From: Burkholderiales bacterium
Lineage (GTDB): Bacteria; Pseudomonadota; Gammaproteobacteria; Burkholderiales; SG8-41
Direction of reading: 5' to 3'
Assembly (NCBI GenBank): GCA_020854035.1
Contig: JADZGE010000043.1
Location: forward strand, 1-51,354
Length of the DNA stretch: 51,354 nt
Shown: in pieces, positions 9,555 through 18,021 of the stretch
How the letters are laid out: every line of letters begins with the position of its first letter
Position numbering within the stretch: the stretch's first letter is position 1
Translations under genes and position numbers: made by a program
Notes under the pieces: model-generated
Databases searched by the model: none
What the model saw: only the letters and a program-made list of their open reading frames with translations
What the model was told of the DNA's origin: nothing

Positions 9555-11042
9555 GTGCAACAACAGTACGACGTGGTGGTGGTGGGCAAGGGCAACGCGG
9601 CGCTGTGCGCCGCGCTTTCGGCGCGCGACGCGGGCGTGACGGTCGCGATGCTGGAAGCGGCGCCCGTGGAGGAATCCGGCGGCAACAGCCGCTTCGCGGG
9701 CGGCGTCATGCGCTTCGCCTATTCCTCGGCCGAGGACCTGCAGAAGATAACGGACATCCCGGAGGACGAGGCGAAGAACACCGACTGGGACAGCAACACG
9801 GTCGAGGAATTCTACGAGGATCTCTACCGCGTGACCGCGTACCGCACGGATCCCAACCTCTCCGAGACGCTCATCACGAAGAGCCACGAGGGGATGGTGT
9901 GGCTGCGCGGCCAGGGCGCGAGCTTCGTGCCGAACTACGGCGCGCAGTCGGCGATCGTCAACGGCAAGAGGAAATTCTTCGGCCGCTTCCCGCTGACCGT
10001 GAACGGCGGCGGAGCGGGCCTGGTCGCCGATCTCACCCGGACGGCGGAGAAGAAGGGCGTCGCCATCTTCTACGAGACGCGCGCGATCTCGCTGATCTAC
10101 GACGGCGAGCGCGTGCTCGGCGTGCGCGCCAAGAGGAAGGGCAAGCCGGTGCAGTTCGGCGCGAAGGCCGTGGTGCTCGCCTGCGGCGGGTTCGAGGCCA
10201 ACCCGGAATGGCGCACGCGCTACCTCGGGCCGGGCTGGGAGCTAGCGAAGGTGCGCGGCACCCGGCACAACCTCGGCGAGGGGCTGAAGATGGCGCTCGA
10301 AATCGGGGCATGCCCCTACGGCAACTGGTCGGGCCGCCACGCCGTGTCGTGGGAGCGCCACGCGCCCGAGTTCGGCATCGTGGAGCGTTCGCACGAACCG
10401 TACCGGCACAGCTACCCGCTCTCCATCATGGTGAACGCCGAGGGCAGGCGCTTCGTGGACGAAGGCGCGGACTTCTACAACTACACCTACGCCAAGTACG
10501 GCGCCGAGGTGCTGCGCCAGCCGGGGCAGTTCGCCTACCAGGTGTTCGACGCCAAGGTGAAGCCGCTCCTCAAGCAGGAGTACGGCGGCAGGAACGTCAC
10601 GCGCTTCACCGCGGACACGCTGGAGGAGCTCGCCGCGAAGCTCGAGGGCGTCGACGGCGCGGCGTTCCTGAAGACCGTTCGGGAATACAACGCCGCGGTG
10701 CGCGCCGAGGTGCCGTTCAACCACGCCGCGCGCGACGGCCGCTCCACGGTCGGCATCGATCCGCCCAAGTCGAACTGGGCGAACCGGCTCGACACGCCGC
10801 CCTACGAGGCCTACGGCGTCACCTGCGGCATCACCTTCACGTTCGGGGGCGTGCGCATCAGCCACGAGACCGGGCAGGTGCTCGATCTCGGCTACGACCC
10901 GATTCCCGGGCTCTACGCCGCGGGCGAGATGGTCGGCGGCATCTTCTACTTCAACTATCCCGCGGGCACGGGGCTCGTGTCGGGGACGGTGTTCGGCAGG
11001 GTCGCCGGCAGCGGGGCCGCCGCGGCGGTGAGGGCCGGATGA
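9555..11042 (+). CDS. FAD-dependent oxidoreductase, TcuA/fumarate-reductase flavoprotein-like
   Basis: A 495-residue flavoprotein of the succinate dehydrogenase/fumarate reductase family, closest in layout to tricarballylate dehydrogenase TcuA, which oxidises tricarballylate to cis-aconitate. The dinucleotide-binding start VVVVGKGNAALCA spans residues 7-19, SGGNSRFAGG 41-50 is the FAD loop, and GLYAAGEMVGG near the C-terminus is the second FAD contact. GTG at 9555 is the start (AGGAAGGA upstream); in-frame codons before it encode nothing family-like. No TcuB electron-transfer partner is present. Being next to an aconitate-type MmgE/PrpD and IDH-like genes fits tricarboxylate metabolism, but the substrate is unproven. 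Confidence 0.85.
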   Translation: MQQQYDVVVVGKGNAALCAALSARDAGVTVAMLEAAPVEESGGNSRFAGGVMRFAYSSAEDLQKITDIPEDEAKNTDWDSNTVEEFYEDLYRVTAYRTDPNLSETLITKSHEGMVWLRGQGASFVPNYGAQSAIVNGKRKFFGRFPLTVNGGGAGLVADLTRTAEKKGVAIFYETRAISLIYDGERVLGVRAKRKGKPVQFGAKAVVLACGGFEANPEWRTRYLGPGWELAKVRGTRHNLGEGLKMALEIGACPYGNWSGRHAVSWERHAPEFGIVERSHEPYRHSYPLSIMVNAEGRRFVDEGADFYNYTYAKYGAEVLRQPGQFAYQVFDAKVKPLLKQEYGGRNVTRFTADTLEELAAKLEGVDGAAFLKTVREYNAAVRAEVPFNHAARDGRSTVGIDPPKSNWANRLDTPPYEAYGVTCGITFTFGGVRISHETGQVLDLGYDPIPGLYAAGEMVGGIFYFNYPAGTGLVSGTVFGRVAGSGAAAAVRAG

Positions 11043-11094
11043 GCGCGCGCGTCCCCGGCCCGGGCGCGCGCGCAGGTCCGTGACGCTGTAGCCG

Positions 11095-12102
11095 ATGGCG
11101 CGCGCGAGATCCCGCCATGGGCCCGGGGTAATCGACACGCACGTCCACTGGTGGCCGCGCGAGTGTCGCGCGCTGCTCGATCAGACCGGCGCGAGCCCCG
11201 GTACGCGGCCGGACCGGCTCGCCGCCGGCGCGACAGCGCCCGCCTCGGAGGCGGGGGCAGGGACGCCGCCGGACGCCACCGGGGCGGATGCGCTGCTTGC
11301 GCTCATGAAGCGGCGGCGGGTCGATGCGTGCCTGCTCGTGCTCGCTCATCCGGCCGCCAGCGCCGCCGCGCCCGAACCGGGTCTGAAGCTGGCGAGAGCG
11401 TGGAACGATGCGTGCTCGGCGCTGCATCTCGCGCGGCCGGACCGGTTCATCGGGGCGATCGAGCTGCCGCTGCAGGCCCCGGAACTCGCGGCACGGGAAC
11501 TTCGCCGGGCGGCGCGGCTGCCGGGCATGCGCGCGGTCTGCCTCGGCACGCACGTGAACGGTCGCAACCTCGACGAGGAGTTCTTCTGGCCGGTATTCGC
11601 GGGCTGCGAGACGCTCAGCCTGCCGGTCGTGCTGCATCCTCGCCAGCCGCTTTCGCCCGAGCGGATGAGCCGGCATTTCGTCGCGGACGTCTGCGGCCTG
11701 CCCTACGAGACGGGTCTTGCCGCCGCCTCGCTGGTGCTGGGCGGCGTGCTCGACGCCTTCCCGGCGCTGCGGGTGCTCCTGCCGCAGGCGGGCGGGGCCT
11801 TCCCGTGGCTCGCCGGCCGGCTCAACCGTGCGAGGGAGTCCCACCGCGAGCTGCGTCAGTTGAAGCACCAGCCCTCCACCTACCTCCGCCGCTTCTACTA
11901 TGACACCGGCTCGCATGAGCCGCGGGTCCTGCGTTTTCTGATCGATCTCGCGGGCGCGGACCGCGTTCTCGTGGGCAGCGATTGCGTGCCCGAACTGCGG
12001 CAGGGGCGCCCGGCCGCGATCGTGGAGAAGATTCCGGGACTCACCCGGCAGGAACACGAGCGGATCCTCGCTGGCAGCGCCCGGCGGCTCTTCCGGCTGT
12101 GA
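11095..12102 (+). CDS. Amidohydrolase family protein (ACMSD-like barrel) with altered HGGG motif
   Basis: A 335-residue metal-dependent amidohydrolase 2 family protein, the group that includes ACMSD-type decarboxylases. Metal ligands are visible as VIDTHVHWWP (H16, H18), VVLHPRQ (H181) and VLVGSDCVPE (D296). The family's HGGG motif is replaced by QAGG at 231-234, so the His that activates the metal-bound water in ACMSD is Gln. Start ATG at 11095 has only a weak ribosome-binding site. It follows the flavoprotein by 52 bases on the same strand. It could be a hydrolase or decarboxylase of the same pathway, or an inactive relative. Confidence 0.8.
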   Translation: MARARSRHGPGVIDTHVHWWPRECRALLDQTGASPGTRPDRLAAGATAPASEAGAGTPPDATGADALLALMKRRRVDACLLVLAHPAASAAAPEPGLKLARAWNDACSALHLARPDRFIGAIELPLQAPELAARELRRAARLPGMRAVCLGTHVNGRNLDEEFFWPVFAGCETLSLPVVLHPRQPLSPERMSRHFVADVCGLPYETGLAAASLVLGGVLDAFPALRVLLPQAGGAFPWLAGRLNRARESHRELRQLKHQPSTYLRRFYYDTGSHEPRVLRFLIDLAGADRVLVGSDCVPELRQGRPAAIVEKIPGLTRQEHERILAGSARRLFRL

Positions 12103-12234
12103 ACCTCCGCGCAGCGATTGAACTCGGCGGGCGAGCTCACGCGCGAAGCTCGTGCGAGGCACGAGCGCCCGCGCGAGTACGTCGCGGACCTCGGGCGGGA
12201 AATCCCGGCGCGCGATGCGTGCGTGGCGTGCTGG

Positions 12235-12240
12235 TATATT
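12235..12240 (+). promoter_or_regulatory. Possible extended -10 promoter element
   Basis: TGGTATATT is a rare AT-rich hexamer with a TGN extension in the 277-base gap before the IDH-like genes. No good -35 hexamer is seen 17 bases upstream. It may give the two dehydrogenase genes their own transcription start. The rest of the gap shows no gene. Confidence 0.3.
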
Positions 12241-12379
12241 CAGATTCCGGCGTGTTCCCCGACTGGCGGCTCTTCCGGCGCGGGCCCTCCAGGAGTCCGG
12301 CCGGTCGCCCGCCGGGATCGGGCGGCCCGCGGTCGCCGGGACTGCGGCGCTCGAGGGCGCGTGCGATGCGGAGAACGGG

Positions 12380-13447
12380 ATGGCACTGAAGATAGGAATC
12401 CTGCTGGGCGACGATATCGGGCTGGAAGTGGTGCCCGAGTGCGTGAAGGTCATGAAGGCCGCGGCGGCGAGAACATCGCTCGCGGTGGAGTGGCGGGAAC
12501 TGCCCGTCGGCAAGCGCGGGCACGAGCTGCACGGAAAGACGCTCCCGGATGTCACGGCGAAGGCGCTGGAGGCGACCGACGGGTGGGTGTGCGGGCCGAT
12601 CGGGCACAACGCCTACCCGCGTAACGACCCGACGTGGGTGATGCCGCCGATACGCAAGCGCTATGAGCTCTTCGCCAACGTGAAGCCGGTCAGGTCCTAT
12701 CCCAACATCCCCTCCGTCCATAAGGATGTCGATATCGTGTTCCTGAGGGAGACGACGGAAGGGATGATGTCCGGCAGCGTCGTTCTGGCCGGCAGCGGGG
12801 AATTCCAGCCGAACGAGGACATCGCGATCGGCATGCGCGTCGTCACGCGCAAGGGGGCGAACCGGGTCGCGCGCGAGGCCTTCGAGATCGCGCGTACCCG
12901 CCGGCGCAGGATGGTGACGGCGCTCCACAAGGAGCCGGTGTACCGGCTGGTGTGCGGCATGTTCGCGCGCGAGTGCCGGAAAGTCGCGGCGGAATACCCG
13001 GACGTGGAGTTCAACGAGGTGCTGATCGACGGCTTCGCGCTGAAGCTCGTCATGCGCCCGCAGCAGTACGACGTGGTGGTCACCACCAACCAGTTCGGCG
13101 ACATCGTGACCGACGAGGGCGCGGGGCTCGTCGGCGGCCTCGGGCTCGCGCCCGGGCTGGTGGTGGGCGAGCGGCAGGCAATGGCCCAGGCGACGCACGG
13201 CTCCGCCCCGGACATCGCGGGGAGAAACATCGCCAATCCGTACGCCATGATCATGTCGGGCAAGATGCTCTTCGAGTGGCTCGGGCGCAAGCGCGGCGAG
13301 CCGAAGGCGACGCAAGCCGCGCAGTTGATCGATGCGGCGATGGAACGCGTGATCGCGGAGGCGAAGCACCTGACGGTCGATCTCGGGGGGCGCGCGAGCA
13401 CGACGGAAATGGGCGACGCCGTCGCCGCCGCCCTCGTGTTATCCTGA
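12380..13447 (+). CDS. Isocitrate/isopropylmalate dehydrogenase family protein, paralogue 1
   Basis: A 355-residue NAD(P)-dependent beta-decarboxylating dehydrogenase-fold protein (IDH/IPMDH/tartrate dehydrogenase family). Substrate and cofactor blocks are recognisable: GDDIG (10-14), RKRYELFANVKPVRSYP, HKEPVYRL with the conserved Lys, NQFGDIVTDEGAG with the metal-binding Asp residues, and HGSAPDIAG. In the REnTEGxY block the sequence is RETTEGMM, so Met130 stands where the catalytic Tyr is expected. ATG at 12380 has GGAG six bases upstream. It is followed by a close paralogue after 44 bases. The substrate is unknown. Confidence 0.87.
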   Translation: MALKIGILLGDDIGLEVVPECVKVMKAAAARTSLAVEWRELPVGKRGHELHGKTLPDVTAKALEATDGWVCGPIGHNAYPRNDPTWVMPPIRKRYELFANVKPVRSYPNIPSVHKDVDIVFLRETTEGMMSGSVVLAGSGEFQPNEDIAIGMRVVTRKGANRVAREAFEIARTRRRRMVTALHKEPVYRLVCGMFARECRKVAAEYPDVEFNEVLIDGFALKLVMRPQQYDVVVTTNQFGDIVTDEGAGLVGGLGLAPGLVVGERQAMAQATHGSAPDIAGRNIANPYAMIMSGKMLFEWLGRKRGEPKATQAAQLIDAAMERVIAEAKHLTVDLGGRASTTEMGDAVAAALVLS

Positions 13448-13491
13448 TCGCGTCGCGTCACGCCGGCCGGCGTGACGGCAGCGAAGGTTCC

Positions 13492-14574
13492 ATGGCGGCG
13501 CGCGGCGGGGGCGGCAAGGTGCTGAAGATCGGAATACTGCTGGGTGACGACATCGGGCCCGAGGTCGTGCCCGAGGCCGTCAAGGTCATGAAGGCGGCGG
13601 CCGGGAAGACCGGCCTCGCGATCGAGTGGAGCGAGCTGCCGATCGGACGCAGGGGCCACGAGGCGTACGGGCATACCTTTCCGCAGCCGACCATCGCGGC
13701 GCTGGAGAAGCTCGACGGGTGGCTCTTCGGGCCGATCGGGCATGGTTCCTACCCGCGGAACGACCCGACCTGGATCATGCCGCCGGTGAGGAAGCGCTTC
13801 GAGCTGTTCGCGAGCGTGAAGCCGGTCCGCTCCTACCCGAACGTGAAATCGCTGCAGAAGGACGTGGACATCGTGTTTCTGCGCGAAGTGACCGAGGGCA
13901 TGCAGTCCTCCGACACCGTCGTCGCGGGGGCGGGCGAGTTCCGTCCGAACGACGAGATCACCATCGCGGCTCGCGTCATCACGCGCAACGGGTCGAACCG
14001 CGTCGCGCGGGCCGCGTTCGAGATCGCCCGCACCCGCCGGATGAAGAAGGTGACCTCGGTGCACAAGGAGCCGGTGTACCGCCTCGCCTGCGGCATGTTC
14101 GCGGAGGAGTGCCGGAAAGTGGCGAAGGCGTTCCCGGACGTGGCGTTCGACGAAGTGCTGGTCGACGGTTTCGCCATGAAGGTGATGATGGACCCGTGGC
14201 GCTACGACGTGGTGGTGACGACCAACCAGTTCGGCGACATCCTGACCGACCAGGGCGCGGGGCTCGTCGGGGGGCTGGGGCTCGCGCCTGGTCTCTGCAT
14301 CGGCGAGCGGCAGGCGATGGCGCAGGCGACCCACGGCTCGGCGCCGGACATCGCGGGGAAGAACATCGCCAACCCCTATGCGCTCATCATGTCCGGGCGG
14401 ATGCTCTTCGAGTGGCTGGGACGCACGCGCGGCGAACCCAGGGCGACGGTGGCGGCAAAATCGATCGACGCAGCCGTCGACCGGGTCATCGCGGAGGCGC
14501 GGCATCTCACCGCCGACCTCGGCGGGACGGCAGGCACGACGGAGATGGGTGACGCGATCGCGGCCGCGGTCTAG
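13492..14574 (+). CDS. Isocitrate/isopropylmalate dehydrogenase family protein, paralogue 2
   Basis: A 360-residue tandem paralogue of the preceding gene, very similar throughout (for example HKEPVYRLACGMF, NQFGDILTDQGAG, HGSAPDIAG). The catalytic-Tyr block reads REVTEGMQ, placing Gln138 where Tyr is usual, so both copies lost it in different ways. ATG at 13492 follows AAGG; a GTG at 13519 is an alternative start that would match the N-terminus of paralogue 1 better. Retention of two copies suggests either a hetero-oligomer or two related substrates (inference). Confidence 0.86.
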   Translation: MAARGGGGKVLKIGILLGDDIGPEVVPEAVKVMKAAAGKTGLAIEWSELPIGRRGHEAYGHTFPQPTIAALEKLDGWLFGPIGHGSYPRNDPTWIMPPVRKRFELFASVKPVRSYPNVKSLQKDVDIVFLREVTEGMQSSDTVVAGAGEFRPNDEITIAARVITRNGSNRVARAAFEIARTRRMKKVTSVHKEPVYRLACGMFAEECRKVAKAFPDVAFDEVLVDGFAMKVMMDPWRYDVVVTTNQFGDILTDQGAGLVGGLGLAPGLCIGERQAMAQATHGSAPDIAGKNIANPYALIMSGRMLFEWLGRTRGEPRATVAAKSIDAAVDRVIAEARHLTADLGGTAGTTEMGDAIAAAV

Positions 14575-14618
14575 CCGCGGCGCGCACACTCGCTGTCCCG
14601 GCCGGCGCGGCAATCCAC

Positions 14619-15590
14619 GTGAGAAGTCATCGTCTGGCGGCCGGCGCCCTCCTGCTTGCCCTCGGCGCGCTGCCCGGCGCCGCCGGCGGCGAACCGTATC
14701 CGGTCCGGCCGATCCGGTTTCTCGTGCCATCCCCGCCGGGCGGTTCCCCCGACATCCTCGCCCGCGTGGTCGGACAGAAGCTCGCCGTGGAGTTGAAGCA
14801 ACAGGTCGTGGTCGACAACCGCTCGGGAGCGAGCGGTGTCATCGGCGTCGAGCTGGCGCGCCGCGCCGCGCCGGACGGCTACACGCTGCTGCTCGCCACC
14901 TCGACCGCGTTCGCGTCGCTGCCGGCGTTGAGCCGGAGTCTTCCGTACGACGTGGAGAAGGACTTCATCCCGATTTCACGCATCGCCTGGGTCGCGAACG
15001 TCCTGGCGGTCAACAACGCGCTCGGCGTCGCGGGCGTCGCGGACCTCGTCAGGCTCGCGCGTGCGAAGCCCGGCCAGTTGAACTTCGGATCGGCGGGAAA
15101 CGGCTCCCCGGCGCATCTCGCTGGCGCAATGTTCAACGTGCTCGCCGGCGTCGTCACCGTGCACGTGCCGTACAAGGGGGCGGCCCCGGCCATCGCCGAC
15201 CTCATCGGCGGCCAGCTGCAGTTCTTTTTCACGTCCCCGCTCGTCGCGATGCCGCACGCCCGCGCGGGACGCGCCAGGGTCATCGCCACCACCTCGGCCC
15301 GGCGCGATCCGCTGCTGCCGGAACTGCCGCCGGTGGCGGAAGCGGTGCCCGGCTACGAGATCGTGCAGTGGTGGGGGATCGCGGTCCCGGCGGGCACGCC
15401 GGCGGCCGTCGCGCGGCGGGTGCACGAGGCCACCGTCGCCGCGCTGAACGCGCCCGATGCGCGAGCCGCGATGACGAAGAACGGCGCGACTCCGCACCCG
15501 GAGTCGCCCGCCGACTTTGCCGCCTTCATGAGGGCGGAGCGCGAGCGGATCGCGCGCCTTGGCAGGCAGGCGGCCATCACGCTCGATTGA
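14619..15590 (+). CDS. TTT/Bug family solute-binding protein 3
   Basis: A 323-residue exported TctC-fold receptor, GTG start at 14619, signal peptide ending near PGAAGGEP. Canonical motifs: VPSPPGGSPDILAR (ligand loop, first Asp), AAPDGYTLLLA, VTVHVPYKGAAPA and AVPGYEIVQWWG. It closes the plus-strand run that starts with MmgE/PrpD at 8081, so its ligand may be the compound handled by that run. No upstream Shine-Dalgarno is obvious. No membrane transport subunits are adjacent. Confidence 0.9.
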   Translation: MRSHRLAAGALLLALGALPGAAGGEPYPVRPIRFLVPSPPGGSPDILARVVGQKLAVELKQQVVVDNRSGASGVIGVELARRAAPDGYTLLLATSTAFASLPALSRSLPYDVEKDFIPISRIAWVANVLAVNNALGVAGVADLVRLARAKPGQLNFGSAGNGSPAHLAGAMFNVLAGVVTVHVPYKGAAPAIADLIGGQLQFFFTSPLVAMPHARAGRARVIATTSARRDPLLPELPPVAEAVPGYEIVQWWGIAVPAGTPAAVARRVHEATVAALNAPDARAAMTKNGATPHPESPADFAAFMRAERERIARLGRQAAITLD

Positions 15591-15598
15591 CCGGTCGT

Positions 15599-15613
15599 GA
15601 AGCCGCGGGCTTC
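15599..15613. terminator. Small hairpin between convergent Bug genes
   Basis: GAAGCC-GCG-GGCTTC gives a perfect 6-bp stem and three-base loop nine bases after the stop of Bug 3, in the gap between two convergent genes. There is no U-tract. It is a plausible but weak terminator. Confidence 0.35.
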
Positions 15614-15699
15614 GCGCCTGCGGTCGATCTCGACGGGCGTTCCGGGTCGTCCCGCGGCGGTGTTTTCCCCCGGCGCGGCGCGCCTGCGGCCGATGCGTG

Positions 15700-16698
15700 T
15701 TACTTCGTCAAGCCGAGATCGCTCAGCAGGGCCTTGATGGTTTCGTACTCGCCCTTGAGGTAGGCCGCGAACTCCCCGCTCTTGCGGTACTGCGGCGGCA
15801 GCTCGTTCTTCGCGAGGTAGCTCTTCCATTCCTCGGACGAGAAGACCTTCTCGAGCGTGGCGTCCCAGAAGGCGACCTGCGGCACGGTGAGGCCGGGAGG
15901 ACCGGAGAGGCCGCGCCACGCCGCCACGCCGTCGGTCGCGAGCCCCTGCTCGCGCAGGGTCGGAACGTCCGCGGCGGCGCCCGGGCGCCGCTGCCGCGCC
16001 GCTATCGCGAGCACGCGCCCCTTGCCCGCCTGCTTGATGCCCATCACGGAGGCAAGCGAGGAGACCATCACGTCGATGTGCCCGCCGAGCAGGCCGGTGA
16101 TCGACTCCGCGCTCGCCTTGAACACCACGATCTTCAACTTCTTCGGGTCGAGCCCCGCGGCCCTGACCGCGGCGGCGAGCGCGAGATGGGGCACGCCGCC
16201 GCGGGACGGCATGGCGAAGGTAACCGACTCCGGGTCGGCCTTGAGCCGGGCCATGAGATCGCGCATGTCCTTCATCGGCGAGTCCGCGCGCACAGTGAAG
16301 GCGTTACTCTCGACCACCATCAGCGCGAGCGGCGTCATCCGCGCGTAGGGCTGTTTCGCCAGGCCGTTCAGTTCGTTCGTGATGATCGAGGGGTTCGTCA
16401 TCAGCACGTAGTGCGGGTCGGCGTCGTGCTGCGTCAAGTACACGACCGCGAGGTACTGGTTGCCGCCCGGCTTGTTGACGGTCAAGACGGGCGCGGTCAC
16501 GAGCCTGCGCTCCTGCAGGACGCGCTGCACCAGGCGCACCATGGCGTCGTTGTTGCTGCCTGGCGCCGTGGGTACGATGAGTTCCACGGACTTCTCCGGG
16601 CGCCACGCGGCTTCCTGCGCGGGCACCCGCAGAGGCGCGAGCGCGAGTACTGCGAGGCAGGCGGCAAATGCGGGCGCGGTAAAGCGAGCCTCGTTCAT
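15700..16698 (-). CDS. TTT/Bug family solute-binding protein 4 (divergent)
   Basis: A 332-residue exported TctC-fold protein. The signal peptide ends near RVPAQEA, then RPEKSVELIVPTAPGSNNDAMVR: the usual GG before the ligand Asp is SN, so this is a divergent subgroup like Bug 2. The later block IVVFKASAES replaces HVPYKG. ATG at 16698 is seven bases after the last stop of the UGA-containing thioredoxin-like ORF, so the two are probably cotranscribed with Bug 5 upstream. The ligand is unknown. Confidence 0.88.
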   Translation of the reverse strand: MNEARFTAPAFAACLAVLALAPLRVPAQEAAWRPEKSVELIVPTAPGSNNDAMVRLVQRVLQERRLVTAPVLTVNKPGGNQYLAVVYLTQHDADPHYVLMTNPSIITNELNGLAKQPYARMTPLALMVVESNAFTVRADSPMKDMRDLMARLKADPESVTFAMPSRGGVPHLALAAAVRAAGLDPKKLKIVVFKASAESITGLLGGHIDVMVSSLASVMGIKQAGKGRVLAIAARQRRPGAAADVPTLREQGLATDGVAAWRGLSGPPGLTVPQVAFWDATLEKVFSSEEWKSYLAKNELPPQYRKSGEFAAYLKGEYETIKALLSDLGLTK

Positions 16699-16705
16699 TG
16701 CGTGG

Positions 16706-16921
16706 TCAATACAGCTTGCGCAGCTCTCCGCCGGAGAGTGTGCCGGTCATGTACCGGCAGCCGCTTCAGCAGGTACTCGTGTAGAAGATCAGCAGGTGCC
16801 TGCCGTCGGATTTCGCGAGCGCCTTCGCCTTGGCGAGCGGCTGCACCGCGTAGGGCAGTCCGGCGGCGCTCGCCACTGCGCCGAACGCGACTGCCGCGAT
16901 GAAGCACAGGATTTTCGTCAT
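16706..16921 (-). CDS. Candidate mini-selenoprotein or broken thioredoxin-like gene with in-frame UGA
   Basis: ATG at 16921 opens an exported ORF: hydrophobic signal ending AVASA, then GLPYAVQ, a Lys/Ala helix, and HLLIFYTSTC, the strand-turn leading into a thioredoxin active site. Codon 52 is TGA (16766-16768). Reading through gives SGCRYMTGTLSGGELRKLY and a TGA at 16706. The motif is therefore C51-(UGA)-S-G-C55: the UGA codon makes a UxxC, yet dropping it would leave a normal CSGC. Codons after the UGA keep coding-like GC3. A hairpin with loop GGC begins 33 bases after the UGA. At 71 residues the thioredoxin fold would be incomplete, so a pseudogene is the main alternative. It lies between two Bug genes. 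Confidence 0.35.
16724..16738 (-). promoter_or_regulatory. SECIS-like hairpin downstream of the UGA at 16766
   Basis: CTCTCC-GGC-GGAGAG forms a perfect 6-bp stem with loop GGC. The loop starts 33 bases after the UGA, inside the spacing I recall for bacterial SECIS elements (roughly 16-37), with G as the first loop base. A second hairpin (TGCCGGT, loop ACATG, ACCGGCA) starts six bases after the UGA. Hairpins are common in GC-rich DNA, so this is suggestive only. Confidence 0.3.
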
Positions 16922-16941
16922 CACGCCTGCGCTTCCCCGGC

Positions 16942-17922
16942 TTACTCCGGCTTGATGCCCGCGAGCTTCACGACTTCGCCCCACTTCTTCAACTCCGCCT
17001 TCTCGTAGGCGAGGAACTCCTCGGCGCTGGTGGGGGCGGGCACGGTGCCATCCGCGAGCATCCGGTCGATCACGTCCTTCTGGGCCAGCACGGCAAGGAT
17101 TTCCTTGTTGAGGCGCGCGACGATGTCCCTCGGTATGTTCGCCGGCCCGATCATGCCGCCCCACGCCACGCACTCGTATCCGGGTACGCCCGCCTCGGCG
17201 ACCGTCGGAAAATCGGGCAGCGAGACAAGCCGCTTCGCATTGCCCACCCCGAGCGCCCTGGCTCGCCCCGCGCGCACGTGCGGCAGGATCGTCGGGATGC
17301 TGCTCCAGGTGAGCTGGGTCTCTCCGGAAAGCGCGGCCACGACGGCCGGCGCCGTGCCCTTGTAGGGTACGTGCACGGTCTTGATTTTCGCCAGGGAGTC
17401 GAACAGCGCGGCCGCGAGGTGCCCGGTATTGCCGACGCCCGGCGAGGAATAGGAGATCTCGTTTGGCCGCGCCCGGGCGAGCGCGATCAGTTCCTTCACG
17501 TTCTTCACCGGCAGCGAGGGGTGGGTGACGAGCAGCAGCGGGAACTCGACCATGCGGGCGATGTAGGTGAAATCCTTCACCGTGTCGTGCGGCAGCTTGG
17601 CGTAGGTGAATGGATTGACTGCAAGCGGGCCGGCGGAAGCGGCCGCGATCGTGTAACCGTCCGGCGCGGAGGACTTCAGGTTCTCCAGCCCCAGGATCGC
17701 GTTGGCTCCCGGGCGGTTGTCCACGATCACCTGCTGTCCCATCCGTGCCGACAGTCCCTTCGCCATGATCCGGCCGATGTAATCCACGCCGCCGCCCGCC
17801 GGGAACGGCACGATGATCCGGATCGGCTTGGTCGGGTAGGCCTGCGCGCCCGCGGCGCCGGGGGCGAGTGCGCCGCAGGCGAGGAGCAGGGCGAGTGTTA
17901 CGCGTGGCGTTTGATCGGGCAT
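16942..17922 (-). CDS. TTT/Bug family solute-binding protein 5
   Basis: A 326-residue canonical TctC-fold receptor. I start it at ATG 17922 (CCGGAG seven bases upstream) rather than the in-frame 17946, because the signal peptide then begins MPDQTPRVTLALLLACG and ends near GAQA. Motifs: VPFPAGGGVDYIGR (ligand loop with Asp), SAPDGYTIA, VHVPYKGTAPA, GVPGYECVAWGG. Its stop is 20 bases before the UGA-containing thioredoxin-like ORF, so they likely share a transcript. Divergent from the exported protein gene at 18022. Confidence 0.9.
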   Translation of the reverse strand: MPDQTPRVTLALLLACGALAPGAAGAQAYPTKPIRIIVPFPAGGGVDYIGRIMAKGLSARMGQQVIVDNRPGANAILGLENLKSSAPDGYTIAAASAGPLAVNPFTYAKLPHDTVKDFTYIARMVEFPLLLVTHPSLPVKNVKELIALARARPNEISYSSPGVGNTGHLAAALFDSLAKIKTVHVPYKGTAPAVVAALSGETQLTWSSIPTILPHVRAGRARALGVGNAKRLVSLPDFPTVAEAGVPGYECVAWGGMIGPANIPRDIVARLNKEILAVLAQKDVIDRMLADGTVPAPTSAEEFLAYEKAELKKWGEVVKLAGIKPE

Positions 17923-18021
17923 GGCATTCTCCGGTGAGCGCTGCAAATCTGTTATTCTGGAGCAGGCAGGGCGTACCTCCTCCCGCTCGCGTTACCGGAA
18001 TAGTAAACGTACGGACATGAG

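Noticed and set aside
12697..14730. 677-codon minus-strand open frame over the two IDH-like genes
   Set aside because: Shadow of the coding strand; it repeats itself only because the two sense genes are paralogues, and no motif or ribosome-binding site supports it.
16304..16706. Reading further through the second TGA (16706) to lengthen the thioredoxin-like ORF
   Set aside because: Beyond it the frame is an Arg-rich shadow of Bug 4 with no thioredoxin features.
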